Shown here piece by piece: positions 24,183-34,559 of a stretch of 64,000 nt of DNA. Made by a program: the position numbers and the translations under genes. Positions within the stretch are counted from its first letter, which is position 1. Each line of letters begins with the position of its first letter. The notes under the pieces are model-generated. The model made no database searches. It saw nothing but the letters and a program-made list of their open reading frames with translations, and was not told where the DNA came from. The stretch comes from Dastarcus helophoroides (taxonomy: Eukaryota; Arthropoda; Insecta; Coleoptera; Bothrideridae). The stretch covers positions 500,412 through 564,411 of the forward strand of contig CM053326.1 of assembly GCA_028583605.1 (NCBI GenBank), given 5' to 3'.

Positions 24183-27100
24183 TTATTCAGATTTATAAGT
24201 ATTCTTCATTAAAGCCAGGTAAGATCCCACAGCTTTAAAAGTCTAAAAATGCGATAAGTCAAATTTGGTAGCGACAGAAATCATACTTACATTTACGGCG
24301 GAATTAAGTGATAAATCAGAAAATGGACCAATAGTTAATGTCAATGGTTTTTGTGATCTTAACATCATTACTTGCAACACATTCCTCGCGTCCGAACTTA
24401 ACTCGTGCCAATTAGCGTCGAAAATTGCATCCGAAATATTTAAACTCTGAAGCAAAACTTATTAAAATAACAAATATTATAAAATAATGACAACAACTAG
24501 TTTTTATATGCTCTTAGTAAAATCTATCAATTCGTGAAGATTCTCGCTTCTTCATTTATTGTAACTGAGGTAAATTGATATTTTTGAAAACTTTTTTTTA
24601 TGAAAATCTTCAATATTTATACAAGGCGAATCCTGCTCTGGTAATATTTAATATTTGTTTAAATTTCGTATATCTTATCATTTTCTGTTATACGAAAGTT
24701 CGAAAGTTTCACCGACAAAGCTTGACAGTCGATTCAGTACAATAAGTAAATACAATTCACGAAAAAAATGTAATAAAAGATTTTATTTAATTACTTGATT
24801 AATCTATTTAATAATTAACAAATCTCTAAACACTGACTAACATACATAGGGATGCAACATCGTTCAAAAAAGCATCCATGTTTAAACATCGATGGAACAT
24901 CCATATCTTAAACATCGGTATTCGGTATCGATACATCGATGTTTCTCTGATGTTTTTAAATATTTAATTGCGAGTTTAAGAAGCCAAAATAAGGAAAAAG
25001 TAGAAAAGGACATCAATTAAAAAGATTTTTTTTTTAATTTCGAGTTTAATTGGAATTTCGATTTTTTTCTCGAAATTTCGAGATTAAAATTGAAAATTCG
25101 ACCCTAATGTTGAAATTTCAACTTTTTTCTCGAAAATTCGACTTTTTTCGTAAAATTTCGCCTTTAATTCAACTTTTTTCTAGAAATTCTGAGATTAAAG
25201 TTAAAATTTGGATTTTAATCCTGAATATTCGGCCATAAATATACACGAAAATTAGGTTAGGCATACAATATTGAACAGATGACGGTAGGGTCAATTCAAT
25301 TTTTAATGATCAAAATTTCGACTTTTTTCTCGAAAATTCCAGGTTAAAGTCGAAATTCGACTTACTCGTGGAATTTACTCCTGGAATTTCGTAAAAAAAG
25401 TTAATATTTCGAGATTGAAGTCCGAGAAAAAGCTCGACAATTCGCCTTTAAATTCAAAGTTGCTAACACTTTTTTTTTATTGACGGACTTTCTTTGCCTA
25501 ATTTCTTTAATTATTTCTCATGAAATAACAAAAATGCTCAAATTTCTGGAAAAAACTTAAATTTATCAAAATAAAATCTGGTTTAAATACAAATTTTGGA
25601 ATTTTGAAAAATAAACGAATTTTAAAAATGTTAGATTTTTAAAACAGCCAAAAATTTTAAAAAAAAAACTTAAAACTTTGAGGAACTTCGAAAATTTAAA
25701 AAAAAGACTGAATTTTGCAACGTTGAAATTTTCATAAAAACTTCAGGTTTTTCAAAAAAGAATTTCGATAAAACTCTTTTTTTAAAACGTCAGGCAAAAT
25801 TTTATAAAAATTTTAAAAGTCGGAATTAAAAAAAAAGCGAACTTTTGAGAAAATTTTCGGAGTCGTACTAATTAAAAAAAAATATTTCGAAATTTTTTAA
25901 AAAAAGAAAATTTCAAAACATTTCAAATTTTCGAAAGAAACGGAATTTCCACAGACGAATTTTAAATCGAAATTTAAGTAGTCAAAATTTAGAAAAATAA
26001 CGACATTTCATAAAGTCAAAATTTCCCAAAATGTGGAAATTCTAAAAATAGTAAAAAAGTTCAAGACAAAATTATGAAAGGGATTTAAAACTATCCAATT
26101 TTTAAAAAAAGGCGAATTTTTGAAGTTGTACTAATTTCATTTGAAGATAAATTGTAATTTTGACCAAAGTAAAGATCTTTAAAAAAAGCAAAATTTTGAA
26201 AAAATATCAATCAATCGACATTTCAAAAAGGACGAAATTTTGAAATAATGTTGAAAATTGAAAAATATCGAAATGTTTAAAAAGAAATTCGAAATTTTGA
26301 AGACAACTGGAAAAAAATGGCTTTAAAGAAAATTTCAAATTTTTCGATGAAAATACGGAATTTTCAAAAAAGTCAAATTATTTAAAATTGGTTCTAATTT
26401 AACTTAAAAAAATCTAATTTGAAAAAAGTGAGCTTTTAACGAAAATTTGGAAATTTTGAGAAATAACCAAAAATGTTAAAAATGGATAAAAATTTTTGAA
26501 AAAAACGTTATTTGAAAATATCAAAGACAATTTTTTTTCGGAAATATGCTCGAACACATCGATTAATATTTTAATTTGCGCTTTTTGAATGTGGGAACAT
26601 TTTATACAGCATGTTCCAAATTTAATAATTAACAATTAACAATAATTAACAATGTTTTTAAACAGCAACCCTATTTTTTTCTCGACTGCTCTTAGAGGGC
26701 GTATTACACATGCCTATTAAATTTCAATTTTTTAATCCTCATTTAAAAGATATTTACAAATTTAGTAACTAATTCGAAAAATCAAGAAATCTGATTCAAT
26801 ACAATTTTTATAAACTTTAAAAATCGGCTATCAGAAGGTATTCGTTTGACGTTTTTTGTCAAATTGGGTTGACGTCTTATTACAATCTTATAAAAAAAGT
26901 TAATAAAAACAAATAAGAAGAGTAGTATCGTACTGATCTAAGAGGTTATTTTGTCGTTTAGTGAAACACACCATTTATTAAAAAATCGACCAAAATAGTT
27001 GAAATTTTAAAATAAAGTCAGAATTTAAAAAAATCGACAATTTAAAAAACATTGAAATTCAAACAAAAAATTTGAAAGTTTTTATTAAAAACTGAAATGT

Positions 27101-30100
27101 TTAGAAAATTCCAAATTCTAGAATTTTAAAAAATAGGAAAATCTAAAAAATGTCTAAATTTTTAAAAAACCACAATTTAAAAAAAAATTACATTTTGAAG
27201 AAATTAAAAGTTAAAATTTTGATAAATGTTCAAATTTTCGTAAAAAATTAAAATTTTCAGAAAAAATTTCAGATTTTTAAAAACAATTCGAAATTTTTAA
27301 AAAACTCGAACTTTCTATAAAAGTCAAAGCAGATTTGGTGAAAATGCCAAACTTTTAAAAAAGCAGAGCTTTGAGTCCTAGTAATTTTCAAAAGGAGTCA
27401 AAAATTTGAAAATTCAACATTTTTTGAAAATCGAAGTTTTCAAAAAAATATAAGTTTTTGAAAAACTAGAATTATTAAAAAACAGAAAAAAATTTTTAAT
27501 AGTCAAAATTTTGAAAAATATAGAAAAAGTTAAAATGTTCAACAGAAAGACAAGATTACCAAAAAAAATGGATATTTTGAAAAAGTCGAATTTTCTAAAA
27601 AAATTTTTTTGAGCCAAAGAGCATATTTGAAGTTGAAATTTATCGAACAAAGCAGACATTTTGAAATTGTAGAGATACATGGGAGAAAACTTTAACATTT
27701 AAAAACTAACCTCAAAATTCTAAAAATTCCACTTTAATCTTCAATATTTATAAAAAATGTTCAAATTTTCTATAAAACTTTATTATGAAAGTCCGGATTT
27801 GAAGAAAACGATTTGGAAAAAAATTAAAATTTATAAAAATAAAATATGATTTAATATAAAATTTTAGGAAAGATTCGAGATTTCTAAGAAAATTTGTAAT
27901 TAAAAAGTATGCAATTTTCAAATTTAAACATGATTTTTTTTTTTAATTTCTTGTTTCTGGTAGTAGGTATGAAAATCTATTTCATTTTTCATATATTCCA
28001 AATTTGGAAATTGGATTCGAAATTTTAAGAATTCTATTTAGGTTTTAACAGTGGCGGCTGGTCTTAAAGAGCGCAAGAGCGCGCGCTCCTCGTGAAAGAG
28101 CGATCTATTCTTTTTTGTTTAATGTAAAAGACTTGGATTTATCACATTTTTAAACACAAAATAATGACATACTAATTAACTAATAATACTTGTGAATGAC
28201 TTGGAATAAAATACACCAACGTTTGATTCCGTTATACATATTAAATATTATAAGGAAATTTAAATAAGTTGGCGCGCGCAGAAATATGCATCTAGCGATG
28301 GTATTGTGCGATGCCTATCTACGGTCTTCACGGCATACGATGAAATAAACTACAGAACACCAAAGCTAACTTGGGGTACGCCGCTCCGCGCATGTGCGAT
28401 ATTGCCAAATGGTGAGTACGAGTCAGAGTTTGGAGTGTGTATTTACATCTTTACATTTATGACGCTAAATGCGTATGTCCCGGCTGATCTGATTGCGATT
28501 GTTAATTGTGCCGCTTCCAGGCCTAACTGCCAATAGTACCGCTATTCACAAAGAGAGAGAGCAGTACCCAATCTAGGGTCTAATTATTCATTTATAGATT
28601 TGAATTTAAACAATTTTGATGAGAAAGGTAATGAAGACTTTATTTCTTTAAAAGATCGTAGAGCGGATTTTGTTTTAAAAAATATTTTTTTTGTGTTTTT
28701 GTAGAGTTTAATTAGAACCTTGTAATAAAATATATTTTATTTTCAAATGCAGTTTTCATGAAATGGAGATTATAAGATGATAATTAAATTTAATTCGTAA
28801 AAATACTATTAAATATCACACCTTTTGTGTCATTTTTCTTTCTCTTAAATTTAATATCTTGCTATGACACTGGATTCACCTAAACTCTTAACTACCAATA
28901 TTTTTGCATCTGTGCACCCCCTGTCAAAAAGTCACCAGCCGCCACTGGGTTTTAATTTAGAAATTTTAATTTTTGGCTTGAAAATTGGCCTATTTCTAGA
29001 AATGTTAATTTTGTTAATAAAAATTTCGACTGTTTTTCGATGTTTTCAATTAAAATACGAGATTAACAAAATTAAAAATTCGAAAAAAGGAAATGTATGT
29101 GAAGAAAGTTGTCTTAAAGGAACTGAAAATTTGAAGTTCAAACTAGAAATCTTGATGGATAAGAATTTTCTTCAAAATATTAAATAAATAGAAACACAGA
29201 ACTTGTCGCCTGAAACCAAGAAAGATTAAAAAACACAACAAAGGTTGCTCTAACGCGTTTCGACAGCTAAGCTGTCATCTTCAGAAAGTAAGAGTAGAGA
29301 AACAGTTTCTCGAAGTTTTCACTTTTTTTTGATAATTTCGACTTTTTCCCGAAAATTTTCACTTTTTTCAAAATTACACATTTTTGAAATATTTCAATTT
29401 TTTCAGGATTTTAATCTTTTTTGAAAAGTATTATCTTTTATCATCAAAATTGGGACTTTTTTCGAAATAAATATAGCTCATCCAAAATTTGAAGTTTTTT
29501 CAAAATCTTCATTTTTTTTCAAAAGTTCGAGTTTTTGTGATAATTTTAACATTTTTTAAAAATTCGCCTGTTCCAGAATTTTTTAAATTTTGGTGAAGAA
29601 TCTAATTTTCCAAATTACCAGTTTTTAAATTTTGAACGAATTCTACAAAAGGAATTCAAGATTTAACTAAATTTCGATTTTAAAGTTGCCTAAATTCAAA
29701 ACAATCTAAAAAAATCGCAGCAAAGTAAAATATAGCGTAAACAAAACCAGATAAAAATTGAAAGTTTAAATTAGACATTTTCTAACATGTCATCGTTTCC
29801 AGTTTACCCTTAAAATTTCGACTTCAATTTCAAAATCCCGGTTTTAAATTGGAATATAAATGTTGTATTTTTCTCTTGAAATTTTGACTGAAATTTCCAA
29901 TTTCTAGGAAAAATTAAAAATAGCAAGATTTTATCACAAATTTTGAGATTTTGGGAAGTTTTGAAAAATCGACATCGTAAAAAATCATTAGAATTTGAAA
30001 TATCGAGAAAAAAATTGGCATTTTCAAATTAAAGTGAAATGTGAAGGAAAAAATTCAAGACAATTCGAAATTTTTATTAATAATTTCAAAAAACCGGGGT

Positions 30101-32882
30101 ATTATATTAAAAGAGGGAAAATCCAAGTTTGAGGGAAAAAAAACAAGTTTGAAGTTGGAATTTTCGGAAAAATTCAAATTTGCAAATAAAATTTCCTAAG
30201 AAACTGGGCTTCAATGAAAAAGACTTTACTTCTTGAGTCCATATTTACCATAGCACATAAAATTTGTATTTTAAACCCGAAATTTTAGAAAAAGAAAAGA
30301 AATATTTTGAGAAAAGGGTCCAAATTTCAAAACAGCCGAAAATTTTTAAAAAAGAGTATTCAAGTTATACAACTTAAAATTCAATTTGACTTGAAATTTT
30401 AAGAAGAAAATCAACATTTTCTTAGAAAGAGTGGAAATTGTAGGTTTCTAATTGAACTTTCAAAAAAAATGTTCTTTAAAGTAAACACATAATTTTGAGA
30501 TGAAAATTGCATGAATTTGGGTAAAATTTTGAAAAGGAAACATTTTAAAAAATCCCTAACTTTAGGGTAAAGTAAAATTATTTAAAGAACATACAAATTC
30601 AACGAAATAAACCGTTTTTTTTCGGTTCTGTTCCTGTTTTCGTTCTTACAAAAATAACGGTTTTTTTCGGTTTCCGGTTTTCGGTTCAGTTTCAGTTCGA
30701 AGCCCTGTTTTTGCATCTGCGCACCCCCTGTCAAAAAGTCACCAGCCGCCACTGCACATGACGAACATAATTTCGCCTGCGCATGCCGAACAATCCCGGA
30801 CAGAGTGACAGGAATTAGTAACATTTGGTTGAGCGTTTAGCGACGCTGTTATATTTTTGATGACATTTCTAAAATCTTGGTTTTGGTGGAAAATCGTTAA
30901 ATATTGTTACGCGCTTATCGGTTCGATTGATTACACTTATCGAATAAGACCCACTTTATTACTGAACTCAACAATTTACAATTAACTCACTTCTACTAAC
31001 TCACTAATTGCACTGATTCTAACTGACTAACTCGAGGGAAACCTGACCGCCTTTTTATAGTTTTGGCCCCCGGCTTCCAGAATTTTCGGCAGATAAGGCT
31101 TATCGAATGCCGAAATTTCTGGAACGCTTATCTGCCGTTTGTTTCGTTATCGCGGCCGCTTTCCCCTTATCAGAACCTTCTAGAAACTTTTTTATTTACT
31201 AAATTCTACAATTCTATTCTAAATCCTATTTAATCTATTTACATTGCGTTACAATATTTTCAATTGAGTAATATTATAACACAGTTAAATGTTTTCACTT
31301 TTGTGCTTTTGCGACCCAGTTATTTCTTGTAACATATTGAAATAACAGAGTATTGTTGCTATCATAAAATGGGAGATTTAACTGTGGAATAATTGTGATG
31401 AACACATTGGATAATGTCAGGATGAATAAATAGAAAAATTTGGATGACACCAGGATAAAAGCTAGCTAGTATTAATAGGCTGTCACCTGAGTTTATTGTA
31501 AGTAATCTAAAATTTTAGTTATGGACCTTGCAGACATTAAAATATATAAACATTTTAGGTTAATTCTAGAATAATTAAATTACTTTATATTCAATAACAT
31601 CAGGAGAAATGTTATCATTGTTATTTCCTAGTTTGAGTTTTCACTTCTGTCGACAAGTCACATGATTGCCCATATTATTTTAATGATTGTTGCCCTCCCC
31701 CCTAAATGAAATCCTCTCTACGCTTCTGTGTGTTTTGTTTTGATTATGCTTGAGAACATTTTAATCAAAACATACTCTACCTGTTCTTTTATTTCATTAG
31801 CATTCCAACAAAGGAAAAGGAGTTGTATTGAAAAAAATATAACCCCAGCAAGTGGGAACATAGAAGACCACTTATCCAAATCCAGCTGCAAAGAACCTAA
31901 TCAGGTAAATTAGTTAAATAATAATTTAACTCACCAAAACGAGTTGAAAAACAATGAGAGCAATTTGAACGGAATTTATCGAAAATTCCAACAACAGTAA
32001 GTACTGCATATTGTGATTTAGTTGACTCATGTATCTGAAATGTATATACAATTTGTATATAAATACAAATAATCAGATTTTAGAAAGTTCTAATTCTAAC
32101 CGGATAATATATAGGTGGCGTCGGTGACAATCCTTCAACAGTCTGTGCACAGCAACCTCCTTGTCTTTATTTTCGTCTTTCATGATTTTTTTTACATAGT
32201 GCTCAAAATTTCGAAACAAGTGCTGAAGGATATCAATCTGTCCTGTGCAGAATGTCATTATAGTTAGAAAATATGTCACAGCGCTGGTAATTAATGTCAT
32301 AGCCCCCAAACCACTTATAATGCAGTACCAAAACCCAATCGCGTAATATTTTTCGACATCCATAGGAAACCAGATGATATAAGGCAAAGGCTTTTTGCCG
32401 TCCATAGGAAGTAAAGAATCATCCCAAAATACAAAAAAATGCAGTATTTTCGATAGCGTAAATACGAGAAAAAGTATCAGTGTCGCGACAGCGTATATCA
32501 AATTAAAAGTATTACTTTTTTTGGCATGCTTTAGGAATATCAATTGCACATACTCATCTCCACTATCCATAATTGCTGTTTCGTTTAAAATGACTGATTT
32601 TATGAGTTCCTGTAACGGTTTACTTCTGATCTTAAGGACTTTAAATATTACAATAAAGCAGTTGATGGTGATGGACAGATTCTCCGGTAATTGATCTGGA
32701 CTATGCTTGAAGAGAATTGGTATGTTTATTAGGTGCAGTAGAGTTATAATACCGAAAAGAGACCATACGAAGGTGGAATAAAATTCGTACAAAGCGGTGC
32801 GGACGTTTCTTACTTCCATTTGCCAAACCCAAGTGCCCGAAATCATTAACAAATTGCGAGCAACTTTTAAGTGCTCACTCAT
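24183..32882 (-). CDS. Odorant receptor (7tm_6), five exons, 400 aa
   Basis: Insect odorant receptor, a seven-helix ligand-gated cation channel subunit that works with Orco in sensory-neuron dendrites (family knowledge). Exons on the minus strand: 32101-32882, 31935-32034, 31782-31886, 24291-24446, 24183-24242. Phases join exactly (2, 0, 0, 0) to 400 codons plus TAA. Introns are 66, 48, 7335 and 48 nt; donors are GTTAGA, GTGAGT, GTAGAG and GTAAGT. Start is the ATG of MSEHLKVARN. Predicted helices: about residues 35-57, 69-84, 126-152, 180-212, 275-294, 303-323 and 366-396. Family hallmarks seen: RYMSQLN after exon 1, FLCWNANEI in exon 3, then SDAIFDANWHELSSDARN, MMLRSQKPLTLTIGPF and KAVGSYLALMKNTY. 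No stop or frameshift occurs, so it is probably functional. The ligand is unknown. Intron 3 is full of transposons. AATAAA overlaps the stop codon. Confidence 0.92.
24841..24965. mobile_element. Possible hAT-type terminal fragment, CATCGATG-rich
   Basis: TAGGGATGCAACATCG followed by repeated ATCGATG/AAACATCG words within intron 3 of the receptor gene. The pattern resembles the ends of some hAT elements. No partner end was found, so the call is inference. Confidence 0.35.
25025..27990. repeat. Degenerate AT-rich repeat block in receptor intron 3
   Basis: Minus polarity up to about 25.4 kb (TTTTTCTCGAAATTTCG), then plus polarity (GTCGAAATTTT, AAAAAATTT). It is interrupted by a mariner end at 26517-26998. 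No open frame with family similarity. Confidence 0.6.
26517..26998 (+). mobile_element. Solo end of the mariner-type element
   Basis: About 480 bp matching the right terminal inverted repeat and subterminal region of the element at 20987-22918, in reverse orientation to it (GAACACATCGATTAATATT, AATTGGGTTGACGTCTTATT). It stops just before the transposase frame. Other end absent. Confidence 0.85.
28049..28947. mobile_element. 899-bp hAT-type MITE, TSD GGTTTTAA
   Basis: Ends CAGTGGCGGCTGG and CCAGCCGCCACTG, with GGTTTTAA duplicated at 28041-28048 and 28948-28955. Same family as 22991-23892 in opposite orientation. It lies in intron 3 of the odorant-receptor gene. Confidence 0.95.
28956..29188. 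repeat. AT-rich repeat remnant
   Basis: Continuation of the AT-rich block that the MITE interrupted; the reading frame at 28864-29187 crosses the MITE border and is not a gene. Confidence 0.45.
29189..29312 (-). mobile_element. Hammerhead-type fold-back element, half copy
   Basis: On the minus strand: CTTTCTGAAGATGACAGC, TTA, GCTGTCGAAACGCGTTAGAGC, then the full right arm ending in CAAGTTCTGTGTTTC. The strand 5' of CTGAAGA (CTTT) can still pair with AGAG using one wobble. The tail and left arm are missing. Confidence 0.75.
29313..30754 (-). mobile_element. One-ended fragment of the large hAT-type element
   Basis: Ends with CACCCCCTGTCAAAAAGTCACCAGCCGCCACTG (terminus at 30742-30754). Inward it matches 54980 to about 56420 in reverse complement, including the GGTTTTTTTCGGTTTCCGG and GTTTTTGCATCTGCG segments. 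The other end is missing, and the homology stops where the fold-back fragment begins. The downstream 8 bp (CACATGAC) have no partner. Confidence 0.8.
30905..31253 (-). mobile_element. Solo LTR, TSD ATAT
   Basis: 349 bp reading TGTTACGCGC...GCGTTACA on the plus strand, with ATAT at 30901-30904 and 31254-31257. On the minus strand it has a CTATAAAAAGGCGG TATA box and AATAAAGTGGG poly(A) signal, the U3-R-U5 order of an LTR. The 4-bp duplication fits Ty3/gypsy-type integration. No internal region is present. Confidence 0.9.
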
Positions 32883-33112
32883 GATGTGGTTAACTAATCT
32901 TTAAACAATGTAGAGCAATTTAAATATCAGTTATGAAAATGGAGATATTATTTATGAAAAATATTGATTAATTATTCAAGAAAAAACAGACATTGATGTG
33001 TTCAGTTAGGAAATAAATTAAATATTAATCTGTGATATGGTGCCCATACTTTGATATTCTGCATGAGAGACTAAACACATTCGTCTCCCTGCATGTAGAG
33101 TTCGGATTGTAC
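32883..33112. promoter_or_regulatory. Region upstream of the odorant receptor
   Basis: The only non-repetitive stretch directly 5' of the receptor start codon. It is AT-rich with no clear TATA box at a defined distance; the assignment rests on position only. Confidence 0.3.
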
Positions 33113-33114
33113 AT

Positions 33115-33370
33115 ACACTACCGCCCAAAAGTTTGGAAACAATAGTAGAATTTAATTATTTTTATTTAATTTTTTTGGTAAAATTTAAAAATTCTACCGA
33201 AAGAATTAGAAAAGTAATCACTTGCAATAAATATTTGTTGGTCACTGTATGTAATTCGTTGGTTTCTTGTTTATGAACTGTATAATTTATGAAGAATATA
33301 TAATTGGCACTTTCATTTTTAATCATGAAATATTTTATTTATTTTGTTGTTATGACAACAATACAATATC
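33115..33370. mobile_element. Tc1-like terminal fragment
   Basis: TACACTACCGCCCAAAAGTT followed by TGGAAAC is the typical start of Tc1-family inverted repeats next to a TA target. The opposite end and transposase are absent. Its right limit is uncertain. Confidence 0.55.
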
Positions 33371-33394
33371 GAATATCGAATATCTTCCCATATT

Positions 33395-33960
33395 TATATG
33401 ATATTCGATCCTGCTCGCCATCAGTCCATCCAGCACTTTCCAAAGTACTGGAATAAGACTGATTGGTCTGTGTTTGGTTTTATCGCTTCCTTTTGGGATC
33501 AGCTTGACCACCTGTTTTTTTCAGATGTCAGGAAATACTCCCTTTTGAAGGCATTTATTGAATAAATCAACAAATACTTCTGGTTTGGCTTCAACTTCTT
33601 CTTTGATGATTCGGACGTTAATCCATCTATTCCTGGAGCTTTCTTTGGGTTCATTCTTTTATTATCCTTATTATTTCTTCTTCTATAAATTCCTAATCGC
33701 TCTCTCCTCCGTTTAAATTTTCAGCCCTTTTTCTGATTACCCTGTGTTCTTTAGATTCACTTTTCTTATATGCGTTTGGAAAGTACTTCGTCAGCAGCTC
33801 TTGTGCTGTCTCTTCAGCCGTTTTTGTGCATTCTTCATTCTTTTTACGTACGATTTGCATCAGTGCGCTACTTTTCCTTTTTCCTTTTATTATTTTGGAT
33901 GCGGCGTACAAGACAATCGAAGACAGCAAATTTCTGTGCGGTCTAGTTTGACACAGTAAA
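33395..33960 (-). pseudogene. LINE reverse transcriptase N-terminal part
   Basis: Minus-strand reading shows a linker with ETAQELLTKYFPNAYK, then EEEIIRIIKRMNPKKAPGID (RT domain 0/1), FNKCLQKGVFPDI, and LIPKGSDKTKHRPISLIPVL (RT domain 2). One stop follows GGESD and another sits in FPDI*KK. This order is that of jockey/R1-group non-LTR retrotransposons. It lies head to head with the plus-strand LINE tail at 33925-34155. Confidence 0.85.
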
Positions 33961-34155
33961 GACTTCTATCTACGGAGGCTCTTTTCTATAGAACTTCCAA
34001 GCTATGAATCTCGTTACCGAAAAGGATTTTTCCCAAAAATTACAACCTATCCTTAAGAAGGCGGTTGATGGCCATTTATCCTTGTTTCCGCATCCTACTC
34101 GCAGTGCTTTGAAGGCATAATGCCCTTGAGAGTGGATTTAACTTAAAAAAAGGCA
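33925..34155 (+). pseudogene. LINE C-terminal end and 3' tail
   Basis: Matches in sense orientation the end of the minus-strand LINE at 45589-45835: GTGCGGTCTAGTTTGACACA, then TACGGAGGCTC, AAATTACAACCTATCCTT, CATCCTACTCGCAG, and ends in an A-rich TTAACTTAAAAAAAGG. In-frame stops make it non-coding. Confidence 0.8.
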
Positions 34156-34559
34156 AAGATACTTAGCCTTGAAAGAAGAAGTGCTATCTGCACTTTACAT
34201 ACTAAAGGACATAAAAGTTGGAAATTTCCTGCATAACTTCACTTTTGTCCGGAAGCGCACGAAGGGAACAAATAAGGCCATGGAAAGATTAGAATGATCC
34301 AGGACACTTCAAAACAAGATAACAAATTTGTTACATCCTTTTTTTTTAAATAAAATAGATGCGTAACTGTCTCTAAATTTCTCCTACTTTAAATGAAAGT
34401 TGTGGAAATCCAGTCTAGACTATGACTATTCAAAGACGTTTACTATCTTTTGGACTTAAAAGAACCTGTAGCTGCTAAAGGACCTACATTAACACCTAAA
34501 CATAAGGGAAATGAACGAGATAAAAAAAAAGATTGGACAACTAATCCGTAAGATACAGT
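34156..34559. other. Unassigned sequence before the LINE
   Basis: Mixed-composition DNA with a poly-T run near 34338 and no recognised domain. 34440-34530 has short open frames of unknown origin. Confidence 0.35.

Noticed and set aside
24265..24450. 61-codon plus-strand frame
   Set aside because: It is the antisense shadow of odorant-receptor exon 4.
31340..31520. Possible receptor exon reading SGDSLLILASFYPGVIQIF on the minus strand
   Set aside because: Phase does not fit and the true exons 2 and 3 were found at 31935-32034 and 31782-31886 with matching phases and canonical motifs.
32395..32694. 99-codon plus frame
   Set aside because: Antisense to receptor exon 1.
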